Shown here: one piece after another, positions 51,301-59,987 of the stretch
Numbering within the stretch: position 1 is the stretch's first letter
Layout of the letters: each line of letters starts with the position of its first letter
Assembly: GCA_016191435.1 (NCBI GenBank)
Contig: JACPOQ010000028.1
Location: forward strand, 124,001 to 188,000
DNA length: 64,000 nucleotides
Direction: 5' to 3'
From: Chloroflexota bacterium
GTDB lineage: Bacteria > Chloroflexota > Dehalococcoidia > Tepidiformales > Tepidiformaceae
Made by a program: the position numbers and the translations under genes
Notes under the pieces: model-generated
What the model saw: the letters and a program-made list of their open reading frames with translations, nothing else
Databases searched by the model: none
What the model was told of the DNA's origin: nothing

Positions 51301-53113
51301 CTGCCCGGCCATAGACCAGGTCCTGCATCTTCTGGAGCGAATCCGTGTCGTACGGCGCCGTCTCCACGATCTTGTACGCCGCGGTCTGCCCGGGGATGGC
51401 GTACGGCAGCGAGTCGTCCCAGAGTTCGCTCGTAATCGTCGACCCGGGCGGCACGTTGGCGTAAATCCAGCGGCTGGCAGCGATGCGCGGCTGTTCCGAC
51501 CGGTAGACCTGCTGGAACGCCAGCGCCCACCAGGCCGTGCCCAGCACCACGACCGCCACTCCCACACCGGCGGCCAGCCGCGCGCTTCCCGGCGACCACA
51601 CGCGGCCCGCCCACTCCAGCCGCCTGCCCAGCCAGCCTGGCGCCGACCACCGGAGATCCCCGCGGCGCGCCGTGCGCCACAACCCCGCGCACGCCCATCC
51701 GGCCATCAGGCAGAGCAGCGGATAAATCGGCGCAAAATAGCGCATGTAGGTCACGAAGCGAATGCCCTGGATACCGAAGATCCCGGCGGTCAGCGCGACG
51801 GGGAGGAAGAAGGCAAGGTCGCGGCGCTTAAACAGCAGCACCCCACCGGCGGCGGTCGCCAGCCACGCGGCGATCCCGAGCGCCGGCCCGAGGCCAAACA
51901 GCACGAGGTTCCGCAGCGGATACAGCAGCGGCGAACGGCCCGCGAATTGCACGAACGGCGGGAAATCGATCTCGCCCTTCTGACGTTTCCACTCGCCTTC
52001 GAACACATCGGTGCGCCATTGCGGGTTGAGCGACATGTCCCAGAGGCGCGGGCCCGCGAAGGCATACGGCTGCGCCACCCGGAACACCAGGATCCCAATC
52101 GCCACCGCGAAGCACACCACCGAGACGTCCGTCATCCAGTGGCCGCTGGTGCGCTGGCGGCCGGAGACGTGGAGCCCGAGCCGCGGGAAATCGCGCACGC
52201 CGATGCGGATGAGTGCCGCGGCCGGCACCACCGGCACGAAGAGCAGGCCGTTGACCTTGCTGGCGACCGCGAGCCCCAGCGCGAGACCCATGCCGGCGCC
52301 GAGCGCCCAACCCTGCCAGTCGCGCTCCGCGCGCACCCACAGCACCGCCAGGAACACCGCCAGCGTCGCGAAGAAGGTCAGGTACGGGTCGACCGCCCAG
52401 AAGTGCGAGAGTTGGGTCGGAAGCACGGAAAGCGCGTACAGCAGCGCGGCCAGCAGCCCGGCCCGCCGCCCGAAGAGCGCCGCCCCGAGCCCGAACACGA
52501 CCAGGATGGTCGCGATGTCGAACATCGCCGTGATGTGCCTGCCGCAGACCACCGTGCGGTCGTACCCGCCCTTGTTCCCGACGCAGCCCTTCCCCACCAG
52601 CCCGATGAGTCGATCCTGGACGAAGCCGGGTACCACCGGGTCCAGCGCGCGGAAGAAGCCGCGCCGTTCGCACCGGGCGGGCGCCGCCTCCGGCCCCGTC
52701 GTGGGACACACCGGCCCGGCAATGTCCCCCACGCCCTTCGCCAGGAACAGCGGGAAGGTGCCATACACGAACGACGGCGTCTCCGGCGTGTTGTAGGGGT
52801 TGAGCGGGCTTTTCGCCGTGTCGAAGTACTGGCCGGGGCTGTCCGGCCAGTCGATACGGTCGGCCACCAGCGAGAGGAAGCGCTCGTCGGGCTGCATCTG
52901 CAGCGGCGCCGGTGCGCCCGCGGGCTGGTCCCAGCCGAGCTTCTGAAAACGCAGCACGCCGCCCACCAGTAGGACCGCAGCGACCGCAAGGATCCACGCC
53001 AACCGCGCCACGGCCGGCTTTGCCAGCACTTCGCCTATACGTGGAAAGAGCTGCTGGCGGCTCGGCGGAGTATCAGCCACGCCGCGCCCTCGGTGCCGCT
53101 TCAGCCATCTCAC
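48353..53113 (-). CDS. Giant polytopic membrane protein: GT39-like glycosyltransferase fused to DUF2298
   Basis: This single chain of 1586 residues has some 25-30 predicted helices. The first half has the layout of a GT-C (PMT/ArnT-like) glycosyltransferase: MQPDERFLSLVADRI with the acidic D-E after helix 1, LSHFWAVDPYLTFFATLAV, and a lumenal soluble loop (about 560-720). From about residue 850 the DUF2298 (YYY) domain runs to the end: LAYLTAVAKSSILPPYDPWF, TAFVGGAVG-like loops, SPVIAEAIGPLYHWTGRIS and TGLPAVIGWDWHEIAYRMDY. It probably transfers a sugar from a polyprenyl carrier at the outer membrane face (inference). The start GTG 53113 is not certain; GTG 53080 is also possible. Confidence 0.88.
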   Translation of the reverse strand: MRWLKRHRGRGVADTPPSRQQLFPRIGEVLAKPAVARLAWILAVAAVLLVGGVLRFQKLGWDQPAGAPAPLQMQPDERFLSLVADRIDWPDSPGQYFDTAKSPLNPYNTPETPSFVYGTFPLFLAKGVGDIAGPVCPTTGPEAAPARCERRGFFRALDPVVPGFVQDRLIGLVGKGCVGNKGGYDRTVVCGRHITAMFDIATILVVFGLGAALFGRRAGLLAALLYALSVLPTQLSHFWAVDPYLTFFATLAVFLAVLWVRAERDWQGWALGAGMGLALGLAVASKVNGLLFVPVVPAAALIRIGVRDFPRLGLHVSGRQRTSGHWMTDVSVVCFAVAIGILVFRVAQPYAFAGPRLWDMSLNPQWRTDVFEGEWKRQKGEIDFPPFVQFAGRSPLLYPLRNLVLFGLGPALGIAAWLATAAGGVLLFKRRDLAFFLPVALTAGIFGIQGIRFVTYMRYFAPIYPLLCLMAGWACAGLWRTARRGDLRWSAPGWLGRRLEWAGRVWSPGSARLAAGVGVAVVVLGTAWWALAFQQVYRSEQPRIAASRWIYANVPPGSTITSELWDDSLPYAIPGQTAAYKIVETAPYDTDSLQKMQDLVYGRAGKDPTVGLNGADYVAISSNRVRSSVPRLEREYPATIRYYELLDSGELGFDLVADFKVQPSFLGLSVDDSSAEESFTVYDHPEVRIYKKSARWDPVQALALLNAAHPERAVNLLPKQGRTNGLQETAAAAATQQGGGTFADVFDVGSASWRVPWVWWLLWLEVAAFASLPWLTWLLRGLPDRGYGLSKLAGLVVVALGTWLLVAWNAVHFSGGVVWAVYGTAVGVGAAVGYIRRRALIADLRERWPSWLAMEVVFLAAFAFFLALRYANPDLWYSPQGGEKPVELAYLTAVAKSSILPPYDPWFAGGTMNYYYMGWFFLAVPMRALKIVPEVGFNLGVPTFAALAAVTAMSTVHNLVAASGSLRRLREGEPRPRSYLRPAIIAGVFGAVLLIFIGNLDGAHQAIQRFQGVNQWTLASGTPFVGGAVGAVGGIWQWLFHGAGLAPFDWWRSSRVHIGQFDITEFPYWSALFADLHPQLMGLPFFGVAIALSVAYVLSAAAGLRAQTWALAAGLGAGLGLVRTVHTWDFPTATLLTVAAVGCGQLLAQGRWQRRWWDGVAHVALVAGVLTVAFAPYAAHTEVFQSGLTRSPEPTKPEQYFAHFGVFLAFTVAFIAVRYFEEMRARGGKPGRNPIAAIVAGPFEVVALAIFVTGLTAFTWRSDVGFYDAAALKQANLRETFTVVALSAVLLVFLFNLVWWELRARERDVPRLLATAMLAAAIGIAAGVDLVVVKNDIVRMNTVFKFSLQAWQLYALGSAYAGWYCARALWAADGWRFVSRPGRGVFAWATAATAGVLLFGASIYLYSGTEARQEARFAKTPNTLNGLAYLKQAVYYEDKGTPDPADDQPIRLGEDEPLIRWLRANVRGSPVIAEAIGPLYHWTGRISWNTGLPAVIGWDWHEIAYRMDYAGLIQQRRSDTTRFYSDANTDYALTYLRQYNVRYVVVGTEERIYATPAALAKFAAMPQLREVFRSGENVIYEVTANP

Positions 53114-53197
53114 TCGCGCATCGGGCGCACCGCGGTCCCACGGCCAAAGAATACCCTGCCGCCTCCAACACGCGCGGGCGGCGGAAGCCGCTTCTCC

Positions 53198-54214
53198 TTA
53201 CAGTCCCTTATCGACGAGGAAGGCGCAGAGGTCGCTCAGTCGGCAGGCATAGCCCCATTCGTTGTCGTACCAGGCGGCCACCTTCACGAGGTTCGAACCG
53301 ACGACGTTCGTCGAAAGCCCATCGACGATGCTGGAGCGCTCGTCGCCTTTCATGTCCATCGAGACTACCGGATCGGTCGTGAAGCCGAGGATGCCCTTCA
53401 TCTTTTCGGCCGCGGTGTCGCGGAGGATCTCGTTGAGATCCTCCTTCGTGGTGTCGCGCTCCGTGAGCGCGACCACCTCGACGATCGAGACCGTCGGCGT
53501 AGGCACGCGGTAGGCGAGGCCGTCCATCTTGCCCTCGATCTCGGGGATCACGAGCTTCAGCGCGCGCGCCGCGCCGGTGGACATCGGGACGATGTTCATC
53601 GCGCCCGCGCGCATCTCGCGGAGGTTGTCGCCGCCCGCCTGGTCGAGGATCTTCTGGGAGTTGGTGTAGCTGTGGATCGTGGTCATCTGCGCCTTTACGA
53701 CGCCCAGGTTATCCACGAGCACCTTCACCACCGGCGCCACGCCGTTGGTCGTGCAACTCGCGTTCGAAATCACGTTGTGCTTCGCGCGGTCGTAACGCTC
53801 CGCATTCACCCCGAGGACAATCGTGAAGTCCTCGTTCTTCGCCGGCGCGCTGATTACCACCTTCTTCACGCCGTCCCGGCGATGGGCCACGGCCTTCGTC
53901 GCATCGGTGAACAGGCCGGTGGACTCGATCACGATCTCCGCGCCGACCGAGCCCCAGGGGATGGCGCCCGGGTCGCGCTCGCTGAACACCTTCACCAGGC
54001 GGTTGTCGATCGCGATGCCCCCGTCCTCCGCGCGGATGGCGCGGTGCCAGCGGCCATAATTGCTGTCGTATTTCAACAGGTTCGCGTTGGTCTCGGTGGA
54101 AACCAGGTCGTTGATCGCGACGACCTCGAGCTTGTCGCCGTGCCGGTCGCTGATCGCCTTGAGGACCTGCCGCCCGATACGGCCGAAGCCGTTGATTCCA
54201 ACTTTCGTGACCAT
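53198..54214 (-). CDS. gap: Glyceraldehyde-3-phosphate dehydrogenase, type I
   Basis: This central glycolytic enzyme of 338 residues has the NAD motif KVGINGFGRIGRQVL, catalytic Cys in SNASCTTNGVAPV (near residue 153), a catalytic His in the middle strand, and the C-terminal WYDNEWGYACRLSDL. ATG 54214 is preceded by GGGGGG and gives the family N terminus MVTKVGINGFGRIG. The upstream frame to 54268 is ignored. It is a single-gene unit here; the Calvin-cycle or glycolytic partners (pgk, tpi) are not in the window. Confidence 0.97.
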   Translation of the reverse strand: MVTKVGINGFGRIGRQVLKAISDRHGDKLEVVAINDLVSTETNANLLKYDSNYGRWHRAIRAEDGGIAIDNRLVKVFSERDPGAIPWGSVGAEIVIESTGLFTDATKAVAHRRDGVKKVVISAPAKNEDFTIVLGVNAERYDRAKHNVISNASCTTNGVAPVVKVLVDNLGVVKAQMTTIHSYTNSQKILDQAGGDNLREMRAGAMNIVPMSTGAARALKLVIPEIEGKMDGLAYRVPTPTVSIVEVVALTERDTTKEDLNEILRDTAAEKMKGILGFTTDPVVSMDMKGDERSSIVDGLSTNVVGSNLVKVAAWYDNEWGYACRLSDLCAFLVDKGL

Positions 54215-54506
54215 TGGCGACCCCCCTGTGTAGAAAATGCCTCCCCAGCGTACGCGCGGCGCCGGCACCGGGCCACGTCATCATCGCTTCGAACACCCGG
54301 ACTATCGCGCGATCGCCGTGGCAGGATGTTTCTCGGCTTCGCGACACGGCGCCCGGCGTTCGCCTCCCGGCGGGAGACATTCACCCGGTGTTCACTTCCA
54401 TAGTTCGAACCGATGGATTGTCCCGGATCGATATGGAATCGCTACTACCGCGATCTCGCGAGCTATCCGAAGTTATTATCGATCCATAGCTTCAGGGGGC
54501 TACATC

Positions 54507-54623
54507 ATGATCCGGAAAATCGTCACCTGCCCGGCCTGCGAACTGCATTTCCTCTCGGCTCGCACCAAGACGTACTGCCCGGGTTGCCATCAGCTCGTCG
54601 AGCCGCGCGAAGTCGCCGCTTAA
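54507..54623 (+). CDS. Mini zinc-ribbon protein, 38 residues
   Basis: The frame MIRKIVTCPACELHFLSART continues to KTYCPGCHQLVEPREVAA: two CPxC pairs 15 residues apart, which would bind one zinc. A GGGGG run about 10 bases before the ATG is a plausible Shine-Dalgarno. It is too short for the main gene callers. It may be a real metal-binding mini-protein; it is divergent from gap and convergent with the HAD gene, so no neighbour suggests a role. Confidence 0.45.
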   Translation: MIRKIVTCPACELHFLSARTKTYCPGCHQLVEPREVAA

Positions 54624-54632
54624 CTCCGGCGC

Positions 54633-55283
54633 TCAGAGCGCGAGGAACGCGCCGAGATCGGCGGGGCGCTCGATTCGCGGGTAGCCCGTCGGTTCGCCGC
54701 CCGCCCAGCCGGCCTCGATCGGCGTTGCTCCGGCGGTTTCCGCCGCCCGCAGGTCGTAGCCGTCTCCCGAGACGTACGCGACGCGTTTCGCATCACATTC
54801 GAGGAAGGACTGGCACTCGGCCATCCGCGCCGAGACGTCCCAGCGCACTCCTTGGGGCGTGGCCGAGAGCACGGCGATGAAGCGTTCCAGTCCCGTGGAT
54901 TCGATCTGGCGGCGCGCCAGCACGTGAGGCTCGCGCGAGATGGCTCCCATCTCCACCCGCTCCGCCCGTACGTGGTCGAGTGCCATCCCCATCCCTTCGT
55001 GCACCAGCAGGCGCTTCATTGCGCTGCGCTGGAACATTTCGCAGCAGAGCGCTTCGCAACGGTCCATCGCTGCCTGGTCGTCCAGCAGCACCGCGAGCGC
55101 GTGCCGCCAGGGGCGTGAGTGGTATTCAGCCGCCAGCTCACGGGCCGCCAGGCGCCGGCCCGTGACGGCTACGATGGACTCCTCGATGGCATAGCTCCAT
55201 GCCCCCGTGCGCGCGAGCAGCGTCTCGTCGAGGTCGAAGATCACCGCGCGAAAACGGCGGGGGCCGTGGCGGATGATAGGCAC
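54633..55283 (-). CDS. HAD-superfamily hydrolase
   Basis: This 216-residue protein has HAD motif I AVIFDLDETLLA (nucleophile Asp17, acid Asp19), motif II around VLSATPQGVRW and motif IV YVSGDGYDLRAAETAGATPI, where the second D binds Mg. The helical cap lies between motifs I and II. It is likely a small-molecule phosphatase; the substrate is unknown. It follows the nucleotidyltransferase by four bases and is probably co-transcribed with it. Confidence 0.85.
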   Translation of the reverse strand: MPIIRHGPRRFRAVIFDLDETLLARTGAWSYAIEESIVAVTGRRLAARELAAEYHSRPWRHALAVLLDDQAAMDRCEALCCEMFQRSAMKRLLVHEGMGMALDHVRAERVEMGAISREPHVLARRQIESTGLERFIAVLSATPQGVRWDVSARMAECQSFLECDAKRVAYVSGDGYDLRAAETAGATPIEAGWAGGEPTGYPRIERPADLGAFLAL

Positions 55284-55287
55284 GCCG

Positions 55288-55878
55288 TCAGACAGGCAGG
55301 CCGAACGAGCGAACGGCGGCCTCGTATTCCTCGGGCGTATTTACATCCAACTGTGACATCTCGTCGCTCGCGAATTCATGGATCTCGCTCGCGTGGCGGC
55401 GCAGCACGCCGCGGAGCCCGTCGCTCTGGTCAGTCGCCTCCAGCAGCTCCTGCCGCAACGAGCCCGAGACGATAACCGGGTGCCCGGAATGCCCGCCGGA
55501 TGACGGGCGCGTGGCGGCGAACGATGGCTCATGGGCGGCGATGAGCTGCTTGAGGAACGACGCGGTCCGGGGTTGGTCCACGTTCAGGATGATGATCGCC
55601 TCGGCATCGCGGTTGACGGCCTTCGCCCCGATTCGCAACGAACCAGCTCGCCCCGCAAAGTAGCGGGCATTCTGCATCACCCGGCAATCCGCGCGCCGGA
55701 CCACACGGTAGATGTCATCGCTGCGGTGTCCGAGCACCACAATGACTTCGTCCACGCCGGCTTCGCGAAGCTGGCGCACCTGGTAGTTGATGAGCGGCTC
55801 GCCGTTCCAATCGAGGAGCGCCTTCGGCTGCCCCATCCGCGTCGACATCCCCGCGGCCAGCACAATGCTCGAAATCAT
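55288..55878 (-). CDS. MobA/MocA-like nucleotidyltransferase
   Basis: This 196-residue NTP-transferase begins MISSIVLAAGMSTRMGQPKA with the nucleotide-binding LAAGxSxRMGxPK motif, followed by VIVVLGHRSDDIYRVV, IIILNVDQPRTASF (metal Asp) and a GHPVIVSGSLR segment. This pattern fits molybdenum-cofactor cytidylyl- or guanylyltransferases and related MobA-like proteins. The Asp-containing NVDQP replaces the usual GDQP. Given a molybdoenzyme at the right edge, a Mo-cofactor role is plausible but unproven. It is paired with a HAD gene. Confidence 0.82.
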   Translation of the reverse strand: MISSIVLAAGMSTRMGQPKALLDWNGEPLINYQVRQLREAGVDEVIVVLGHRSDDIYRVVRRADCRVMQNARYFAGRAGSLRIGAKAVNRDAEAIIILNVDQPRTASFLKQLIAAHEPSFAATRPSSGGHSGHPVIVSGSLRQELLEATDQSDGLRGVLRRHASEIHEFASDEMSQLDVNTPEEYEAAVRSFGLPV

Positions 55879-56065
55879 GGCTCACCACCCCATCGCTGAG
55901 TCTAATGCGCCACCGGCCTTGATGCGACAGATCGACGTCGCTTCTGGCGGTTCGAGCCGGGGCTCGGCTTGCGCAGTACCGGGCGCGGACGATGTACGGG
56001 AATGCCGTGAAGACCAAAGGGGGAGCCACGGTCTCCGTTCTGGTCGTCTGTCTCGCCCAGTCCGG

Positions 56066-57652
56066 TCAGGGGCCGGCGACAGCCACCTCGGGCGACACCA
56101 TCCCGCGGAACTGCTCGAAGTTCGAACGGAACTGCGCCGCCAGGTCCGCGGCCGCCTGGTCGTACGCGTCCGGGTCAGCCCAGTGGTCCCGGGGAGTGAG
56201 GATCCCGGAATCGACACCCGGGCACTCCAGCGGCACCTCGAACTTGAATAGCTCGTCCTTGCGGAAAGCGGCTTCCTTCATGCCGTCGCGGAGGATCGCA
56301 CGGACCATCTTCCGCGTTTCCCGGATCGCGATGCGGCTGCCGGTGCCGTATGCGCCGCCCATCCAGCCGGTGTTGATGAGCCAGGTCTGTGCACCCGTCC
56401 GGTCGAGGCGCCGCTGCAGCAGGTCCGCGTAAACCGTCGGGTTGAGCGCCATGAACGGCGCGCCGTAGCACGGGCTGAAATTGGGCTTCGGGTGGGTGAT
56501 CCCGTTCTCGGTGCCTGCCAGCTTCGAAGTGTAGCCGCTGAGGAAGTGATACAGCGCCTCCGCCGTCGAAAGACGGGCGATTGGCGGCAGCACCCCGAAA
56601 GCATCCGCTGTCAGCAGGATGACGTGTGATGGGTGCGGCGCCACCTGCTCCGTATAGACGTTGCGCAACGAGCCGAGGGGATAGCTCCCGCGCGTGTTCT
56701 CGGTGAGCGAATCGTCGTCGAGGTGCACCTGCCGCGTTTGGTCATCGAAGACGACGTTCTCGAGGATCGTCCCGAAGAGGTGCGTCGTTTCGAAGATGTC
56801 CGGCTCCGCGGCCGCGCTCAGACGGATCACCTTGGCGTAGCAGCCGCCTTCGATATTGAAAATGCCCTCGTCGGTCCAGGCGTGTTCGTCGTCGCCGATG
56901 AGCAGCCGCTCGGGGTCGGTGCTCAGCGTGGTCTTACCCGTGCCTGAAAGCCCGAAGAAGAGCGCCGACTTCCCCGTTTTCGGGTCCACATTCGCCGCCG
57001 AATGCAAGGACAGCGTCCCTTCGAGCGGGAGGTAGTAGTTCATTGCCGAGAAGACGGCCTTCTTCATCTCGCCGGCGTACGCCGTTCCCGCGATGAGGAT
57101 GACGCCCTCAGTCAGGTTCAGCGCCACAACCGCGTCGCTGTGTACGCCGTCGGCCTCGCCATCGAGCTGCAAGTAGGGGGCGTGCAAAATTGTGAGCTGC
57201 GGCTCGGTCCCGTTCGGCAGCGGCTCCGAGGGGATGAACATCGTCCGGGCGAACAGGCTGTGGTACGCCTCTTCCGATACGACCCGCACGGTGCGCCGGT
57301 GCGCCGGGTCCTGCGATACGACGCAGTCCTGGACGTAGAGATCGCGGTCGTGCAGATACCGAACGATGCGGGCGCGGACGCGCTCGAAGGTCTCTTCGGT
57401 CATGGGCTGGTTGTGCTGGCCCCACCAGACGTGCTCCGAGATCTCCGGCGTCCTCACCAGGAACTTGTCGTCCGGGCTGCGGCCCGTACGCTCGCCGCTG
57501 CGCACCGCAAACGTGCCACCCTGGAGCAGCTTGCCTTCGCCCCGCCGGACGGCGTGTTCATACAGCACCGGGCTGGAAAGGTTGTGGAACACGTTCCGCC
57601 CGCCGGCAATGACGATGTCGCTGAGGCTGCTCGGAGCTTCGGAAATGGCCAT
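56066..57652 (-). CDS. pckA: Phosphoenolpyruvate carboxykinase (ATP)
   Basis: The enzyme converts oxaloacetate and ATP to PEP, CO2 and ADP, the entry into gluconeogenesis. It has 528 residues. The kinase 1a P-loop is in FFGLSGTGKTTLSTDPER, the metal-binding DDEHAW follows at IGDDEHAWTDEGIFNIEGG, the catalytic Arg is in ENTRGSYPL, and AGTAYAGEMKK is also conserved. The start ATG 57652 gives MAISEAPSSLSDIVIAGG. It is the last gene of the oxaloacetate-handling block. The 188-bp region after its stop carries a palindrome CGAGCC-gg-GGCTCG at 55953-55966. Confidence 0.96.
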   Translation of the reverse strand: MAISEAPSSLSDIVIAGGRNVFHNLSSPVLYEHAVRRGEGKLLQGGTFAVRSGERTGRSPDDKFLVRTPEISEHVWWGQHNQPMTEETFERVRARIVRYLHDRDLYVQDCVVSQDPAHRRTVRVVSEEAYHSLFARTMFIPSEPLPNGTEPQLTILHAPYLQLDGEADGVHSDAVVALNLTEGVILIAGTAYAGEMKKAVFSAMNYYLPLEGTLSLHSAANVDPKTGKSALFFGLSGTGKTTLSTDPERLLIGDDEHAWTDEGIFNIEGGCYAKVIRLSAAAEPDIFETTHLFGTILENVVFDDQTRQVHLDDDSLTENTRGSYPLGSLRNVYTEQVAPHPSHVILLTADAFGVLPPIARLSTAEALYHFLSGYTSKLAGTENGITHPKPNFSPCYGAPFMALNPTVYADLLQRRLDRTGAQTWLINTGWMGGAYGTGSRIAIRETRKMVRAILRDGMKEAAFRKDELFKFEVPLECPGVDSGILTPRDHWADPDAYDQAAADLAAQFRSNFEQFRGMVSPEVAVAGP

Positions 57653-57799
57653 ACACCTCTCTCGGCGGGCAGCAATGGCCCATCCGGACAGGGTACGGTG
57701 TTATAGCCTGAAAGTGAAGTCCGATAGCTGAGATATAGCGTGGAACAATACGCTGTCTACGGTTGCATATGTGTTTCCAGGCCGCTGGCGACCCCCGCC

Positions 57800-58315
57800 T
57801 CATTCGATGACGAGCAACACCTGGCCCTCGGTAACCTTCGCCCCTTCTGCCGCCAGGATCTCGGTGACCTTCCCATCTGCGGGTGCCTTGATTTCGTTTT
57901 CCATCTTCATCGCCTCGAGCAGCAGCAACACGTCACCACGCTTGACCTCGTCGCCGGCTTTCACCTTGATGCGGAGCACCTTCCCCGCGATCTGGGCAAC
58001 TACCCCGCCCTTGACGCCCGGCCGTGGCGCCGCCGTGCCGGGCGCCGCGGCCCGTAGTGGCCGCGGCGCGGTCCCGCCGCCGAGCCGCCCATCGATCGCA
58101 ACCGTGAACGGCCGGTAGTCGATGGTCACGGGGAAGCCCGCCTCGGCGTCCCGTTCGGCGGGAAGCTGCACGCGATAGGCGATCCCGCCCGCGGTCACTG
58201 TCTTGAACCCGGGGTCCTCGCGCACGGTCACCGGGTATTCGTGCCCATCGACTACGACTGTGTCGCCGCGGACCTCCACGGCATAGGTCCGGCCGCCGAT
58301 CGTTACGTTTGCCAT
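57800..58315 (-). CDS. Biotin carboxyl carrier domain protein
   Basis: This 171-residue protein ends with a biotinyl domain: the lysine 137 in LLEAMKMENEIKAP is the biotinylation site. An N-terminal beta-domain of 75 residues (MANVTIGGRTYAVEVRGDT) and a Pro/Ala linker precede it. It is the carrier for the adjacent carboxyltransferase, 68 bp upstream. ATG 58315 is preceded by GGAGGGGG; longer open frames upstream are shadows. A biotin carboxylase subunit is not in this block, so it is either elsewhere or the complex is a decarboxylase or transcarboxylase. Confidence 0.9.
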   Translation of the reverse strand: MANVTIGGRTYAVEVRGDTVVVDGHEYPVTVREDPGFKTVTAGGIAYRVQLPAERDAEAGFPVTIDYRPFTVAIDGRLGGGTAPRPLRAAAPGTAAPRPGVKGGVVAQIAGKVLRIKVKAGDEVKRGDVLLLLEAMKMENEIKAPADGKVTEILAAEGAKVTEGQVLLVIE

Positions 58316-58383
58316 CTCAACCCCCTCCGGGTATCTCCGCGGGCCGCATCGCCGTGGCAGCCCTGTGTGCATGCACGGCGCCG

Positions 58384-59901
58384 TTAACGCATCTGGCGCA
58401 GGCGGCCGAAGTTGCGCCATGCGCCGTCGGCGCCGCCGGCCGAAGCGGCCGCAATCGGCGCCATCGCCGGCCCGCTGGCAGGCTGCGCCCGACGCTCGCC
58501 GATGGTCATTGCCCCCACCACTGCCGCAACCAGCTCCCGCTCCGGGCCGAGGCCGTCCCGCCGCCACTCGAGAAATTCCTTGCCCGGGCCGGGGAACATC
58601 AGGTAACTCAGCACGTCATCGACATCGTTGGCGAGCTCGCCAATCTCGGCTTTCGCGGCCTCCATCTCGGGCGGGAGGTCATCGGCGGGCCGGTGAGTGA
58701 TCGGCGGTTCATCGCCGAGGATCGTCTTCAGCACGTCGTGGCTGATGGGCTGCGTGGTCTTGCCGTACATCCCCTTCGCGAGGTTCTTGGTCTCCCTGGT
58801 TACGCTGGCGTAGCGCTTCCCGGTCAGCACGTTCAGCACCGCCTGCGTGCCGACAATCTGCGAGCTCGGGGTCACGAGCGGTGGGTAACCGAGATCCGCA
58901 CGCACGCGCGCGTTCTCTTCCAGCACCAGCGGCAGCTTCGCCTCTGCCCCCTGCTCCCGCAGCTGGCCGACCAGGTTCGAGATCATACCGCCCGGCACCT
59001 GGTGCTGGAGCACGCCGGCATCAATGCCCAGCAACCCGATCTCGAACTTCCAGTACTTCCGGCGCACTTCCTTGAAGTACACCGCGAGGTCGCCCAACTT
59101 GAGGAGGTCGAGGCCGGTGTCCAATCCCGGATATTCCGCCAGCGCAGCGACCAGCGTCTCGGTCGCGGGCTGCGAGGTGCCGCCGGCGAGGGGGCTCAGC
59201 GCGCAATCGATCACGTTCGCGCCCGCTTGCACCGCTTCCAGGTACGCCATCTCCGAGTAGCCGGAGGTATCGTGGCAGTGCATCTGGAGCAGCATCTCCG
59301 GGTGGTCCTGCTTCAGCCGGGTGACCAGCGCCCGCGACATCCCCGGGCTGAGGATGCCGGCCATGTCCTTGATGCAGAGCGAGTCCGCGCCCATCTCAAC
59401 CATGCGCGCCGCCATCTCGGCGAAACCCTCGACGGTATGCACGGGACTGGTGGTATAGCAGAGCGCTCCCTGGATCTTGCCGCCTGCCTTCTTCACCGCC
59501 GCGAACGGCGCTTCCAGGTTGCGCACGTCGTTCAACGCATCGAACACGCGGAAGATGTCCATGCCGTTCTGCACCGCGCGGTCGCAGAACGTGGACAGCA
59601 CGTCGTCGGCGTAATGCCGGTAACCGACCGCATTCTGGCCGCGCAGCAGCATCTGCGTCGGCGTCTTCTTGAGTCGCTTCTTTATCTCTCGAAGGCGCTC
59701 CCACGGGTCTTCGCGCAGGAAGCGCAGGCAGGTATCGAAGGTCGCACCGCCCCAGCATTCGATGCTGTGGTAGCCGATTTCGTCCATGCGCTCCAGCGCC
59801 GGGATCATGTCGTCCGTGCGCATGCGCGTCGCAAGCAGCGACTGGTGGCCATCGCGGATGGCCGTCTCCATGATGCCGACTTTGGTCATGGTGCAGTCCA
59901 T
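58384..59901 (-). CDS. Biotin-dependent carboxyltransferase (PycB/OadA/transcarboxylase 5S type)
   Basis: This TIM-barrel carboxyltransferase of 505 residues transfers CO2 between carboxybiotin and pyruvate. It begins with VGIMETAIRDGHQSLLATRM (metal Asp, general DGHQSL motif), then ECWGGATFDTCLRFL, QMLLRGQNAVGYRHY, LCIKDMAGIL (carboxylated Lys) and LQMHCHDTSGYSEMAYLEA with the His ligands. The tail lacks a biotinyl domain, supplied by the next gene. By its sequence style it is near transcarboxylase 5S and oxaloacetate decarboxylase alpha. Which reaction occurs depends on the missing partner. The start could also be ATG 59889. Confidence 0.93.
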   Translation of the reverse strand: MDCTMTKVGIMETAIRDGHQSLLATRMRTDDMIPALERMDEIGYHSIECWGGATFDTCLRFLREDPWERLREIKKRLKKTPTQMLLRGQNAVGYRHYADDVLSTFCDRAVQNGMDIFRVFDALNDVRNLEAPFAAVKKAGGKIQGALCYTTSPVHTVEGFAEMAARMVEMGADSLCIKDMAGILSPGMSRALVTRLKQDHPEMLLQMHCHDTSGYSEMAYLEAVQAGANVIDCALSPLAGGTSQPATETLVAALAEYPGLDTGLDLLKLGDLAVYFKEVRRKYWKFEIGLLGIDAGVLQHQVPGGMISNLVGQLREQGAEAKLPLVLEENARVRADLGYPPLVTPSSQIVGTQAVLNVLTGKRYASVTRETKNLAKGMYGKTTQPISHDVLKTILGDEPPITHRPADDLPPEMEAAKAEIGELANDVDDVLSYLMFPGPGKEFLEWRRDGLGPERELVAAVVGAMTIGERRAQPASGPAMAPIAAASAGGADGAWRNFGRLRQMR

Positions 59902-59987
59902 GTGTTCAGGGATGGGGCCAGCGCCGCCGCCTCGCGGCCTACGTCCACGCTAGCACGCGCTCCGGTTAGGGTAACGGCCGATCGGCC

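Noticed and set aside
55940..55990. GGTTCGAGCC sequence resembling a tRNA T-arm
   Set aside because: No cloverleaf could be drawn: the D-arm and anticodon arm are missing and there is a palindrome instead.
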